Notes under the pieces: model-generated
The model's database searches: none
The model's input: only the letters and a program-made list of their open reading frames with translations
Told to the model about the DNA's origin: nothing
Shown here: positions 16,723 through 26,163 of the stretch, piece after piece
Layout: each line of letters begins with the position of its first letter
How positions within the stretch are numbered: position 1 is the first letter of the stretch
Program-made: the position numbers and the translations under genes
Assembly: GCF_014692675.1 (NCBI RefSeq)
Contig: NZ_JABFCZ010000035.1
Coordinates: forward strand, 1 to 41,558
DNA: 41,558 nt
Direction: 5' to 3'
Source of the DNA: Roseibium aggregatum
GTDB taxonomy: Bacteria > Pseudomonadota > Alphaproteobacteria > Rhizobiales > Stappiaceae

Positions 16723-16941
16723 ATGGCCAAGGAAGAAGCTCTCGAGTTTCCGGGCGTGGTTACGGAACTGCTGCCCAACGCGACTTTTCGCGTGAAACTG
16801 GAAAATGACCACGAAATTATCGCCCACACTGCCGGGCGCATGCGCAAGAACCGTATCCGTGTTCTCGCAGGCGACAAGGTTCTGGTCGAAATGACCCCTT
16901 ACGATCTGACCAAGGGGCGGATCACCTACCGCTTCAAGTAG
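16723..16941 (+). CDS. infA: Translation initiation factor IF-1
   Basis: 72 residues forming a single OB fold that binds the ribosomal A site during initiation. Sequence is canonical: MAKEEALEFPGVVTELLPNA at the start, the signature GRMRKNRIRVLAGDKVLVEM and the ending GRITYRFK. AGGA (16713-16716) precedes the ATG. A gap of 137 bases before it probably holds its own promoter. Maf follows 43 bases downstream. Confidence 0.98.
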   Translation: MAKEEALEFPGVVTELLPNATFRVKLENDHEIIAHTAGRMRKNRIRVLAGDKVLVEMTPYDLTKGRITYRFK

Positions 16942-16984
16942 GATTTAAAGGCGTTTGACGCCGGCAAGAAGGCAAAAGGTGGCC

Positions 16985-17614
16985 ATGACAACGGTTCCCT
17001 CTCTGATCCTGGCATCCGCCTCGCCGCGCCGCCTTGCGCTGTTGCAGCAGATCGGAATCGAGCCGGATCATCTGATACCGGCCGACATCGAGGAAACGCC
17101 TCACAAGCTTGAAACGCCGCGCGCCCATGCCGTGCGCCTCGCCAGGGAAAAGGCCGCAGCCGTGCGCGCCGTGGCGGATGCCTCGGAGGACTTGTGTCCG
17201 GCGCTGGTTCTGGCCGCCGACACGGTGGTCGCGGTCGGGCGCCGCATCCTGCCGAAGACCGAAATCACCGACCAGGCCTATGCCTGCCTGTCCCTTCTGT
17301 CGGGACGCGGTCACCGGGTGTTCACGGCCATTGCCGTTGCCGGGGAGGGCGGCAAGGTCCGGTCCAGGCTGGTCGAGACCCGGGTCCGTTTCAAGAAGCT
17401 GTCCCGCCAGGACATCGACGATTACGTCGCCTCGGGCGAGTGGCGCGGCAAGGCCGGCGGCTATGCCATCCAGGGCTTTGCGGGCAGTTTCGTCGTCAAG
17501 CTGGTCGGCTCCTATACCGCTGTTGTCGGCCTGCCGCTGGTCGAATCATCCGGCCTGCTTGCATCCGCCGGTTATCCGATCCACAAGAGCTGGACGACCG
17601 CCGTCACCGCTTGA
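16985..17614 (+). CDS. maf: Maf-like nucleotide pyrophosphatase
   Basis: House-cleaning enzyme that hydrolyses non-canonical or dTTP/UTP-type nucleoside triphosphates to monophosphates in the cytoplasm. 209 residues. Starts with the family motif LILASASPRRLALLQQIG; the catalytic region AADTVVAVGRRILPKTE and the GKAGGYAIQGFAG motif are present. ATG 16985 is preceded by AAGGTGG. The infA - maf - yacG order is the common one in Hyphomicrobiales. The yacG start lies 45 bases downstream. Which Maf substrate class it belongs to cannot be settled by eye. Confidence 0.93.
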   Translation: MTTVPSLILASASPRRLALLQQIGIEPDHLIPADIEETPHKLETPRAHAVRLAREKAAAVRAVADASEDLCPALVLAADTVVAVGRRILPKTEITDQAYACLSLLSGRGHRVFTAIAVAGEGGKVRSRLVETRVRFKKLSRQDIDDYVASGEWRGKAGGYAIQGFAGSFVVKLVGSYTAVVGLPLVESSGLLASAGYPIHKSWTTAVTA

Positions 17615-17659
17615 GCCGCAATGGCCGGTGTGGCTGACCTTCAAAAACGGAGAGGCGAC

Positions 17660-17848
17660 ATGGCAAAGTCTCCCAAAAACGCGGACCGCCGCATGCGGCC
17701 CTGCCCGATCTGCTCCAAGCTGTCGACGCCCGAGCACTATCCCTTCTGCTCGGACCGCTGCGCCAAGGTGGACCTGAACCGCTGGTTCTCGGAAGGCTAC
17801 ACCATTCCGGTCGTGGAAACGGACGACCTGGAAGACCGGGAAGACTGA
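17660..17848 (+). CDS. yacG: DNA gyrase inhibitor YacG (zinc protein)
   Basis: 62 residues with the YacG zinc site: C-x2-C in RPCPICSK and C-x3-C in PFCSDRCAKVDLNRW, followed by the conserved WFSEGYTIPV. Homologues bind GyrB and inhibit gyrase. Start chosen at ATG 17660 because GGAGAGG lies four bases upstream; ATG 17621 in frame has no such site. It ends the core block; the next 536 bases have no gene. Confidence 0.92.
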   Translation: MAKSPKNADRRMRPCPICSKLSTPEHYPFCSDRCAKVDLNRWFSEGYTIPVVETDDLEDRED

Positions 17849-18384
17849 TCTCAAATCGTTGCGCCGTTTTCTTGCCTGGGAACAAGCGGGGATCTCTGCG
17901 TTGTCATCCCGGTTTGACGCGGCAGCGGCAAGACCGGGATCCGGTACTCCGTGCGGTCTGCGATTGGAAAAGATAACAAGTTCAGTGATTTACTGGATCC
18001 CTGCCTGCGCAGGGATGACAACGAGTTGTGTGGTAAGGCAGATGGGTTTATTCGCACGATTCTAAAGCCGGACGGCAGTGGTCGGTCTTTGCCGATGCTG
18101 TATTTATGTGGGTTTGACGCCCCCGCCTGGAACATTTGCCGGCTCAATTGATTAAAAAATATTCTTGCCGTGAAAAAATTTTCACTGCCATAATGGCGCG
18201 TGACGTTGTCGCCCATGCAACTTCGGTTCTTCGTCCCGGGCTTCAGGTTGTGCGCTAGGATTTTGTCGGGCGGGTTTTGATCGCCGTGCCGACGTGAATC
18301 CACCGCAAAACCGGGCCGGAGGGAAGGCGAATGCCTGGGTTGCCGGCAGCCGGCAAACGTCCCACATCCAGAGGCGAGGCACAT
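17849..18384. other. Gene-free interval after yacG
   Basis: Holds the MITE-like repeat at 17900-18022 and the probable promoter of the 5'-nucleotidase gene. The AT-rich stretch around 18148-18185 (TTGATTAAAAAATATTCTTG) is the most likely promoter region. No protein-like open frame. Confidence 0.45.
17900..18022. repeat. MITE-like element with 11-bp inverted ends
   Basis: GTTGTCATCCC at 17900-17910 is the exact inverted copy of GGGATGACAAC at 18012-18022. Inside, a second pair GGGATCCGG and CTGGATCCCTG lies in inverted orientation, and TGCCTGCGCAGGGATGAC is a self-complementary end. The sequence type (TGGATCCC...CGCAGGGATGAC) resembles intergenic palindromic repeats dispersed in many proteobacterial genomes. 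123 bp, no coding capacity. Confidence 0.65.
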
Positions 18385-19980
18385 ATGAACAAGTTTCTAA
18401 TTGGCACTGCAGCGCTGGCCATGACCACCGCACTCTCCGGTGCGGCCCGGGCCGACTATTCCCTGACCATCCTGCATACGAACGATTTTCACAGCCGGGT
18501 CGAGCCGATCAACAAGTATGATTCCGGCTGCAAGGAGGAAGACAACGCCGAGGGCAAGTGCTTCGGCGGTTACGCCCGCCTCGATACGCTGATCAATGAG
18601 CGCCGGGCGGCGTCCAACAACTCCGTCCTGCTGGATGGCGGCGACCAGTTCCAGGGGTCGCTGTTCTATACCTATTACAAGGGCAAGGTCGCCGCCGAGA
18701 TGATGAACCGGCTCGCCTATGACGCCATGACGGTCGGCAACCATGAGTTCGACGATGGCCCGGACGTGCTGCGCGGCTTCATGGACGCAGTCAAGTTCCC
18801 GGTGCTCATGTCGAATGCGGATGTGTCGAAGGAGCCGGAGCTCGCCGGCGTGCTGATGCCCTCCACCGTCATCGAACGCGGCGGGGAGAAGATCGGCCTG
18901 ATCGGCCTGACGCCGGAAGATACCGGCGAACTGTCGAGCCCGGGCAAGAACATCGCCTTTTCCGATCCCGCCGGGGCGGTGAAGGCCCAGATCGCGAAAC
19001 TGGAGGCAGAAGGCGTCAACAAGATCATCGTCCTGAGCCATTCCGGCTATGACGTCGACCAGAGGATCGCAGCAGAGGTGTCCGGCATCGACGTCATCGT
19101 CGGCGGCCATTCCCACACCTATCTCTCCAACATCTCCGACAAGGCGAAAGGCCCCTATCCGACCTGGGTGGAAAGCCCGGACGGCCACAAGACCGCGATC
19201 GTCCAGGCGGCTTCCTACGGCAAGTTCCTGGGCGAATTGCAGGTGACCTTCGATGACAACGGCGTCGTCACCGAGGCGGTCGGCGAACCGATCATCACCG
19301 ATGGCAAGATTGCCGAAAACGCCGAGGTGAAGGCGCGCATCAAGGAACTGGCCGAACCGCTTGAGGAAATCCGCCAGGAAGTCGTCGCGGACGCGACGGC
19401 CGCCATCGACGGCGACCGCAACAGCTGCCGGTCGGGAGAGTGCCAGATGGGCAACCTTGTTGCCGATGCCATGCTTGACCGGGTCAAGGATCAGGGCATC
19501 CAGATCGCGATCCAGAACGGCGGCGGCCTGCGTGCGTCCATCGATGCCGGCCAGGTCACCATGGGCGAAGTTCTGACCGTTTTGCCGTTCCAGAACACGA
19601 TTTCGACCTTCCAGCTTAAAGGTGCAGACGTTCTGGCCGCACTTGAAAACGGCGTCAGCCAGGTGGAGGAAGGGGCGGGGCGTTTCCCTCAGGTCTCCGG
19701 CCTGAAATTCACCTGGACGAAATCAAAGCCGGCGGGCGAGCGTGTCGTTTCCGCGGACGTCATGGAAAACGGCTCGTGGACGCCGATCGACCCGGACAAG
19801 GTCTATGGCGTCGTGTCCAACAACTACATGCGCAGCGGCGGTGACGGTTACAAGATCTTTGCCTCTGCGGGCATGAATGCCTACGATTTCGGCCCGGGTC
19901 TGGAAGATGTCGTCGCGGCGTATCTGGGTCAGGCCAGCGGCTATACGCCCTATACGGACGGCCGTATCACGGAAGAATAG
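18385..19980 (+). CDS. Periplasmic 5'-nucleotidase / metallophosphatase
   Basis: 531 residues, UshA/NadN class: removes phosphate from extracellular nucleotides for salvage. Signal peptide at 1-23 (MNKFLIGTAALAMTTALSGA, cleavage after ARA). The N-terminal metallophosphatase domain has all metal motifs: ILHTNDFHSRVE, DGGDQFQGS, VGNHEFDDGP, LSHSGYD and GGHSHTYL. The C-terminal nucleotidase domain begins near 340 and contains NGGGLRASIDAGQVTMGEVL. Start ATG 18385 follows GAGGCGAGG. No lipobox, so it is soluble in the periplasm. A good terminator follows at 20008-20040. Confidence 0.92.
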   Translation: MNKFLIGTAALAMTTALSGAARADYSLTILHTNDFHSRVEPINKYDSGCKEEDNAEGKCFGGYARLDTLINERRAASNNSVLLDGGDQFQGSLFYTYYKGKVAAEMMNRLAYDAMTVGNHEFDDGPDVLRGFMDAVKFPVLMSNADVSKEPELAGVLMPSTVIERGGEKIGLIGLTPEDTGELSSPGKNIAFSDPAGAVKAQIAKLEAEGVNKIIVLSHSGYDVDQRIAAEVSGIDVIVGGHSHTYLSNISDKAKGPYPTWVESPDGHKTAIVQAASYGKFLGELQVTFDDNGVVTEAVGEPIITDGKIAENAEVKARIKELAEPLEEIRQEVVADATAAIDGDRNSCRSGECQMGNLVADAMLDRVKDQGIQIAIQNGGGLRASIDAGQVTMGEVLTVLPFQNTISTFQLKGADVLAALENGVSQVEEGAGRFPQVSGLKFTWTKSKPAGERVVSADVMENGSWTPIDPDKVYGVVSNNYMRSGGDGYKIFASAGMNAYDFGPGLEDVVAAYLGQASGYTPYTDGRITEE

Positions 19981-20007
19981 GCCGCTCGGTCGAAGGCGGA
20001 AATACGC

Positions 20008-20040
20008 AGAGGCGCGCAGGATGAAAGGCGCGCCTCTTTT
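20008..20040 (+). terminator. Rho-independent terminator of the nucleotidase gene
   Basis: Ten-bp stem AGAGGCGCGC (20008-20017) with GCGCGCCTCT (20028-20037), followed by TTT and GC. It lies 28 bases after the stop codon. Confidence 0.8.
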
Positions 20041-20210
20041 GCATGTTTTGCGGAATTACGAACGGAAATTGGCCAGTTTTTGTGCGGTGTTACCGCGCGG
20101 ATCGATGACTGGACGGCAATTATTTCTCGACATTTCCACCCTGCATGCGTAGGAATCGGGAGATAGGTAATTTTTATTAACTTTTTGACGTTTCGGCGAA
20201 AGTCGACCGT

Positions 20211-21623
20211 GTGAATTCGGGTTTTTGGAGCGCGACTTTGGGTGTGAACCGTCTTTTTTCTGTGTTTCGACAGAAAGCGAGGTCAGTCGCCGGGGTATTG
20301 CTCTTCATCGCCGGCCTGGCCGCGACAGATGCGTTCGCTCAAACGCAGGCGCCAACTGACACCCGGACCATGACACAGCTCGCGGCGCGCCAGCAGGAGC
20401 TCCTGCAGGTCATGCTGCAGCGGCCGGACGATCTGGATACCGCATTCGAATACGCCACGATATCCGCCCAACTGGGCGACTATGAAGCCGCGATTTCCAC
20501 CTTCGAGCGCATGCTCGTTTACGCTCCCGGCCTGCCGCGGGTGGAGCTTGAACTCGGTGTTCTTTATTTCCGGCTCGGTTCCTTTGACGCTGCCCGCTAC
20601 TATTTCGAAGCGGCATTGAATACCCCGAACGTGCCGCCGGAAGTCGAGCAGAAGGTCAGCGTCTACCTGGCAGCCATCGACAGCCGGGAAGACCCGGCCA
20701 AATTTACGGCTTCGATCGCCTTGGGTGTGCGCTATCAGTCGAATGCCAATGCCGGCCCTGGCGGAAGACGGGTGATTCTGAACGGTACGCCGTTCCTGCT
20801 GAGCGAAACGTCGACAGGCCGATCCGACGTGAATGCCTTTATCGCCGGCCGTTTCCACGGAGCTTATGACCTCGGGTCCCAGGGGGACCTTCTGGAGGGC
20901 GACCTGCTGGTTTATGGGGCGCGCTATTACGATCAGGTCAGGCTGGATTCAGGCATCGGCGAACTCACGCTCGGTCCGTCGTTCAATATGGAACGGTTCA
21001 GCATCGACAACACGCGGGCGGGTATCTATGGGATTTTTTCCGGTGTCAGGCTCAACCACGACGGCTATCTGGGTGCCCTGGGCCTGGGGTCGCGCTTCGT
21101 CTCCGATATCTCGCCGAGGACAAGGCTGAACGGAAAGGCCGAATTCCGGCGGCGCTGGTACAACGACACCGCGGACTATCCCACCGTATCGGATCGCAGC
21201 GGCTACATTCTTCTGGCCGAGCTTGTCCTGCATCATCAGATATCCAGGTCTGTCCTTCTGCGGTCCCAGGTATTCGGCGATTTCGAAGAGGCAAAGAAAA
21301 ACTGGAATCAAAGCTGGGAAGCGGGCTTTTCCCTGGGCGGGACCTACAAGTTTGCATCGATGATAAAATCGCTGCCGGACCCCTGGTCAATCGACATGGA
21401 AACCGGGTTCGCCTACCGGGATTTCGAAAGCCCCGATCCGCTGATCAGCACGACGGAATCGGAATATGATTACGAGGGCTGGGTGCGGGGTGTATTCTCG
21501 GTGCCCCTGCGGGAAAAATATACGGTTAACCTGGTGGGTGAGCTGCGGCGTCAGTTCTCCAATTACGATCTGAGCACCTACACCAACGCCTCCGCCATGG
21601 TGAACGTGGTCAGAAATTTTTGA
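20211..21623 (+). CDS. Slam-like outer membrane translocon (TPR + barrel)
   Basis: 470 residues with a signal peptide (hydrophobic stretch VAGVLLFIAGLAATDAFA, cleavage near 44). Residues about 58-165 form TPR-like helices (DLDTAFEYATISAQLGDYEA, then LPRVELELGVLYFRLGSFDA). Residues about 168-470 alternate polar and aromatic strands and end in a typical outer membrane ...VNVVRNF with terminal Phe, a barrel of about 300 residues. N-terminal TPR plus a barrel of this size is the layout of Slam (DUF560) proteins, which carry lipoproteins or soluble substrates with TbpB-like barrels across the outer membrane (type XI secretion). The neighbour at 21640 ends in such a barrel, which supports the call. 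Start is GTG 20211 or GTG 20244; neither has a clear ribosome binding site. Confidence 0.72.
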   Translation: MNSGFWSATLGVNRLFSVFRQKARSVAGVLLFIAGLAATDAFAQTQAPTDTRTMTQLAARQQELLQVMLQRPDDLDTAFEYATISAQLGDYEAAISTFERMLVYAPGLPRVELELGVLYFRLGSFDAARYYFEAALNTPNVPPEVEQKVSVYLAAIDSREDPAKFTASIALGVRYQSNANAGPGGRRVILNGTPFLLSETSTGRSDVNAFIAGRFHGAYDLGSQGDLLEGDLLVYGARYYDQVRLDSGIGELTLGPSFNMERFSIDNTRAGIYGIFSGVRLNHDGYLGALGLGSRFVSDISPRTRLNGKAEFRRRWYNDTADYPTVSDRSGYILLAELVLHHQISRSVLLRSQVFGDFEEAKKNWNQSWEAGFSLGGTYKFASMIKSLPDPWSIDMETGFAYRDFESPDPLISTTESEYDYEGWVRGVFSVPLREKYTVNLVGELRRQFSNYDLSTYTNASAMVNVVRNF

Positions 21624-21639
21624 GAAGCGGGAGGTTTCG

Positions 21640-24543
21640 ATGAGAAAAGTCTCCAGTTCCACAACACGACGCAACCGGTTCGCCGGTTTCGGCGCGCTCC
21701 TTTCGGCCGTCTTCGTCTTGTGGGTGCCGGTAACGCCCGCATCAGCCGTTGAAGTGGGGGTTGCCGCCGCGGTCAACAAGGCCGCCTTTGGAACGCCGCC
21801 GGGCGGAAACAGGCGTACCAAGGTTCTCGGCGACAATGTGATCTACAACGAGCGTATCGAAACCAATCCCGGCGGACTGGTCCAGGTGTTGTTGCGCGAC
21901 GGTTCGACGTTCACCGTCGGTGCCAATTCCGATCTGGTCATCGATGAGTTCGTCTACGATCCGAATGCAGGTACCGGAAAACTGGTCGCGTCCTTCAGCA
22001 AGGGCGTCGCACGGTTCGTCGGCGGCAAGCTTAGCAAGAACAGGGGCGGGGTGACGGTCAAGACGCCGGTCGGGACGATCGGGATCCGCGGCGGCATCGC
22101 AAACCTCAATCTTTCCGGCAACAACCAGAGCTTCTCCCTGCTTTTCGGCAAGGAGCTCAACTTCATCGGAACCAATGGCCAGCATCTGCGTGTCTACGAA
22201 AGCGGATACACCCTGAACGTCAATCAGCTTGGGGCTGCCAGTATCCGCCGCACGACCCAGGCGGACCTGGGGCAGGTGCAGGACGCCATGACCAGCCGCA
22301 ACGGTCAGCACGGTGGCGCGAGCAACACGCCGACCGACGGCAGCGTCTCTTCCTCGGACTTTGTGAATTCCAATTCGGGGCTGGGCTTGATCAACACCTT
22401 GCCGCGGCCGAAGCCTGATGTCGTTTTGAGCACGAACCTCTCCGATGTGGACGACACCCTCGTTAAGGTAAACGAGGTGAATACGGAAAATGTGGTCACG
22501 ACAGGGACGGAAACCGAACAGGTGCGTGCTCTGCGGGCCGGAACCACGTATTCCCCGTCCTTCAACAGCTCCCTTGTCATCAGCAATCCCGGAAATCAGG
22601 GATTGATCGGCGGGCCGTCCGGCACCGACATGTCGACCACGTTCAAAACCGGAATGATTATCAGCGGAAATGCGAAGGCCCTCTATGTCGGGTCGGTCGG
22701 TAATGATCCTGTCTATATTTTCGACCCGAACAATAATGGTCAGAAGTTCTTCTCCCAGACGACCACGGACAAGGGATACGCCTTCGAAAACGCCTCGTCC
22801 TCCAAGGTTCCGGCCGTACCCATTCTTGATGGCACCACCTACGGCAATGCCAAAACGAATGCGCAGGGCGTGCTGGTAACGGGGGAGAAATTCGCGGCCG
22901 CAGCGTATTTCCTGGCGACAGGGCAGATCGGGACCAGCAATCCGACCTTCAACTACGGCGGACAGGACGTGATTTACCTCCTCTACGGCGTCGGTACGGA
23001 TTTCTCGTCATTCGGCAATGCCAGCGATCCGGTCAATGTAAGGTCCTACAAGCTTTATTCGGACCCGCTGACCATGTTCCAGCTTGGAACGAGCAATGGT
23101 GACGGCAGTTTCCAGCCGGTGTCGACCAACGCTTTGTTCGTCAATCCCCTGGTGGCGCAGGATCTCGGGGCGAGCTTCATGTCCAATGTGTCGTCCACGG
23201 GTCTTCTGATGATCGAAGACAGCTCGACGACACTCGACAAAGCCAAGTTCCTGGCCTCTTCCTTCCGGATCGAAGGAACCGGCTCGAGCCAGAAGTCCAT
23301 GATTTCCTTGGGGGTAGCTTCCATTTTCCAGGACAACGGTCAGCTCACAACCAGCTTCGGCCGACGCGGCAGCCATCGGACGGGCACCACCCAGAGTTCG
23401 GCCAGCTATGGCGGATCTGTCGTGACCGAGGCCGGCACCGATGGCGGACATTTCTTCGGTCCCAATGCCCAGAATTTCCTCCTCTCGGGCGACGTGGAAA
23501 ATGCCGACGCGTACAGCGATTCATATTTGAACCTGCCGAGCGGGACATCTACGGCCGATACGATCAGCAACACGGTTCACCCGGGTCAGCTTCAAAACGA
23601 ATATACGGTCAGCAGTCTGTCCCGCACCACGCGAACGCTCTACGGCTACGGTGCGGGGATTGTTGAATCATCCGACAATACCAACCCGGTTGCCTTCAGC
23701 AGCTCGAAGCCGGACCAGATGATGCTGTCGTTCAACGCCGGCAACAACAGCCTGCTGTCGACATTGTCCGTCTCCGACCGACAGGGTCACGATTCGAATG
23801 CGGAGAGTTTTCTGGTCAAGTTCGGTACGGAAGCAGACGGGTCCGGTTATTCCCGCTCGGCGTTCATCGACGACGATAACTATGCCGCCCGCGACTCCAA
23901 GACGCCGACCGACACTTACATGGTCCTGAACGCAGACCTGGGTAACGCGACCGTGCCGCATGTGTCCGACAGCAACGTCAACAGCTATCTCGTTCCGAGC
24001 ACGCTGGTGGGCGATGCGGACAATGCCATCATGTCCGGGGTCACCGAATGCACCTGTGCGTTTCTGGAATGGGGCTACTGGGGGACGAAGACGAAATACA
24101 AGAACGCGAATTTCTCCGGCGGCGAACGCACGGACTACGTGCACCTTGGAACCTGGGTTGCCGGCAACATCACGAATTCTGCCAGCCTGCCGTCAACCGG
24201 ATCGGCGACCTACGCCGGTCACGCGGTCGGCAATGTGGCAAACGGCTCGGCCAAGTATCTGGCCGCCGGCAATTTCAGCATGTCGATGGATTTCGGCTCC
24301 CGCACCGGTTCGGCCTCCGTGTCGAACTTCGACGGCAAGAATTTCAGTGCCACCCTGTCCGAGACGACGGTCAGCAGCGGCAACCTGTTCAACGGGACCG
24401 TATCGGGAGCCTTGAACGGTGAAATCAATACCTCCATCGTGTCGGGTCCTTCGACCAATTACGACGGTGCCATCGGCAATTTCAACGTCACGGACGGAAG
24501 CACCTGGGCCGCTACGGGAATCGTTGCCGGCCAGAAACAGTAA
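21640..24543 (+). CDS. Large FecR-domain protein with TbpB-like C-terminal barrel
   Basis: 967 residues, start ATG 21640 after GGGAGG. A signal peptide (about 1-36, ending TPASA) has no lipobox Cys. A FecR domain lies at about 64-160 (GGLVQVLLRDGSTFTVGANS; VKTPVGTIGIRGG). The middle 600 residues are rich in Ser, Thr, Asn and Gly, as in surface proteins, with a Cys pair in TECTCAFLEWGYWG near 805. The last 115 residues resemble the eight-stranded TbpB-type barrel: ATYAGHAVGN, FSMSMDFGSRTGSASV, GNLFNGTVSG, and a final TGIVAGQKQ. It follows the Slam-like gene by 16 bases, so both are made together. I infer that it is the exported substrate. What it binds is unknown; no haem or iron motif is evident. 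Confidence 0.7.
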   Translation: MRKVSSSTTRRNRFAGFGALLSAVFVLWVPVTPASAVEVGVAAAVNKAAFGTPPGGNRRTKVLGDNVIYNERIETNPGGLVQVLLRDGSTFTVGANSDLVIDEFVYDPNAGTGKLVASFSKGVARFVGGKLSKNRGGVTVKTPVGTIGIRGGIANLNLSGNNQSFSLLFGKELNFIGTNGQHLRVYESGYTLNVNQLGAASIRRTTQADLGQVQDAMTSRNGQHGGASNTPTDGSVSSSDFVNSNSGLGLINTLPRPKPDVVLSTNLSDVDDTLVKVNEVNTENVVTTGTETEQVRALRAGTTYSPSFNSSLVISNPGNQGLIGGPSGTDMSTTFKTGMIISGNAKALYVGSVGNDPVYIFDPNNNGQKFFSQTTTDKGYAFENASSSKVPAVPILDGTTYGNAKTNAQGVLVTGEKFAAAAYFLATGQIGTSNPTFNYGGQDVIYLLYGVGTDFSSFGNASDPVNVRSYKLYSDPLTMFQLGTSNGDGSFQPVSTNALFVNPLVAQDLGASFMSNVSSTGLLMIEDSSTTLDKAKFLASSFRIEGTGSSQKSMISLGVASIFQDNGQLTTSFGRRGSHRTGTTQSSASYGGSVVTEAGTDGGHFFGPNAQNFLLSGDVENADAYSDSYLNLPSGTSTADTISNTVHPGQLQNEYTVSSLSRTTRTLYGYGAGIVESSDNTNPVAFSSSKPDQMMLSFNAGNNSLLSTLSVSDRQGHDSNAESFLVKFGTEADGSGYSRSAFIDDDNYAARDSKTPTDTYMVLNADLGNATVPHVSDSNVNSYLVPSTLVGDADNAIMSGVTECTCAFLEWGYWGTKTKYKNANFSGGERTDYVHLGTWVAGNITNSASLPSTGSATYAGHAVGNVANGSAKYLAAGNFSMSMDFGSRTGSASVSNFDGKNFSATLSETTVSSGNLFNGTVSGALNGEINTSIVSGPSTNYDGAIGNFNVTDGSTWAATGIVAGQKQ

Positions 24544-24737
24544 GTTGTTCTGCCGCGCCTCGGTAAGGCGCTGAAAATAATGGTATATTAGCGTCTTCCA
24601 CGACCCGGGGCGGACAGGTGGAACAAGCCTTTCGCCATTGTTGAAAAACTTTGCCGGGGCGCTGGACAAGGCCCGGTCGAGCCTCTATAAGACCCGAGCT
24701 TTCAGCGCTCGGGCGGCCTCGCCGCTTTGCGCAATAG

Positions 24738-24813
24738 GCCCGGATAGCTCAGTTGGTAGAGCAGCGGATTGAAAATCCGCGTGTCGGTGGTTCGAATCCG
24801 CCTCCGGGCACCA
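24738..24813 (+). tRNA. tRNA-Phe (GAA)
   Basis: Acceptor GCCCGGA pairs with TCCGGGC; D-arm AGCTCAGTTGGTAGAGC; anticodon stem GCGGA/TCCGC with loop TTGAAAA (anticodon GAA); T-arm GGTGGTTCGAATCCGCC; encoded CCA. The integrase 160 bases downstream, on the same strand, marks its 3' end as an attachment site. Confidence 0.97.
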
Positions 24814-24975
24814 TTTCCCTTTTTCATAGCTTCTCATAGCACAATCTACTTTCTTAAAAATCAATGCTTTAGCAGGCGTTGGGTGCTCATTGCGACACAT
24901 GGCATACCCTTGCAGCTCCTCTGAAATTGGGTAACGATCTGGGTATTACCCATTACCCACGAGGAGCGTTACCCA

Positions 24976-26163
24976 ATGGCCCTCTCTGATTTTGCCTGCA
25001 AGAATGCCAAAGCTAAAGACAAGCCGTACCGTCTCTCGGACGGGGACGGTCTCTATCTTCTGGTTCAGAAGACCGGCTCCAAGCTTTGGCAGCTTCGCTA
25101 TCGGTTCAGGGAGAAGGAGAACATTCTCTCTTTCGGGAAATACCCGCTTGTGTCGCTACTGGACGCAAGACAGAAGCGGGATGATGCCAAAAAGCTCCTG
25201 CTTGAGGGCATCAATCCTGCCGAGAAGCGCAAGGCAGACAAAGTCGCGGCCGTCACGGAAGCCCGCACCACCTTCGGTCTCCTGGCCGAGGAATACATCA
25301 ATCGGATGGAAGAGAACGACGCGGCCGCAGCTACCGTCGCCAAGACCAAATGGCTCCTTGAAGGCTTAACCAGTCCGCTCGCCAAGCGTCCCATCAAGGA
25401 GATCACATCGGCGGAAATCCTCGACCTGCTGCAAAAAATCGAGAAGAGTGGGAGAAAAGAGACGGCCAGACGCTTGCGCGGCGTGATCGGTAGCGTTTTC
25501 CGGTTGGCCATCGTCACGCTGCGCGCCGATACTGATCCCACTTTGGCGCTCCAAGGTGCTTTGCAAGCGCCCAAGGCAAAAGGTAGAGCCGCCATCACTG
25601 ACGAGCGCAAGTTCGGACAACTTCTTTGTGATATCGATGAATATGATGGTTGGCCGACCCTGAGAGCCGCTTTGCAGTTCCTTGCGCTCACCTGTGTGCG
25701 ACCCGGTGAAGTGCGGGGTGCCACCCGCGACGAGATCGACTTCAAGAAGGCCGTGTGGCGCATTCCGGCCGAACGAATGAAAATGAGGGTTCCGCACCAT
25801 GTGCCGCTTTCGAAGCAAGCTCTGGCGGTGATCGAGGATATTTGGCCGCTCTCAGAGTATGGATCACTGGTCTTCCCGTCGATCCGTTCCATCAAACGTC
25901 CGCTCTCAGAGAACGCCCTAAACTCGGCCCTCCGGCGTATGGGTTACACCAAGGAGGAGGTGACCGCACACGGCTTCCGGGTAACCGCTAGCACCATTCT
26001 CAACCAGCGAGGTTACGATCCTGACGTAATCGAGGCGGTGTTGGCGCATCAGGATCGGAATAAGATCCGGCGGACATACAACCGAGCTACCTACTTCGAG
26101 CAGCGAACCAATCTGATGCAAGAGTGGGCGGATATTCTGGATGGCCTGCGAGCTGATAAATAG
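24976..26163 (+). CDS. P4-type tyrosine integrase
   Basis: 395 residues of the P4/IntS family that targets tRNA 3' ends. The N-terminal DUF4102 arm-binding domain is clear (about 1-90: LSDGDGLYLLVQKTGSKLWQ then LSFGKYPLVSLLDAR). The central SAM-like domain covers about 100-195. The catalytic domain has the Arg in TCVRPGEVRGAT, the H-x-x-R in TAHGFRVTAS, a His in VLAHQDRNKIR and the Tyr of RRTYNRATYFEQR. GAGGAGCG precedes ATG 24976. Next to tRNA-Phe it marks the left end of a second island. The genes after it are IS debris, so the rest of the original element may have been lost or replaced. Confidence 0.93.
   Translation: MALSDFACKNAKAKDKPYRLSDGDGLYLLVQKTGSKLWQLRYRFREKENILSFGKYPLVSLLDARQKRDDAKKLLLEGINPAEKRKADKVAAVTEARTTFGLLAEEYINRMEENDAAAATVAKTKWLLEGLTSPLAKRPIKEITSAEILDLLQKIEKSGRKETARRLRGVIGSVFRLAIVTLRADTDPTLALQGALQAPKAKGRAAITDERKFGQLLCDIDEYDGWPTLRAALQFLALTCVRPGEVRGATRDEIDFKKAVWRIPAERMKMRVPHHVPLSKQALAVIEDIWPLSEYGSLVFPSIRSIKRPLSENALNSALRRMGYTKEEVTAHGFRVTASTILNQRGYDPDVIEAVLAHQDRNKIRRTYNRATYFEQRTNLMQEWADILDGLRADK

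Noticed and set aside
24555..24571. Hairpin GCGCCT/AGGCGC after the FecR-domain gene as terminator
   Set aside because: The stem is only 6 bp and no T-run follows; it may be a weak 3' structure only.
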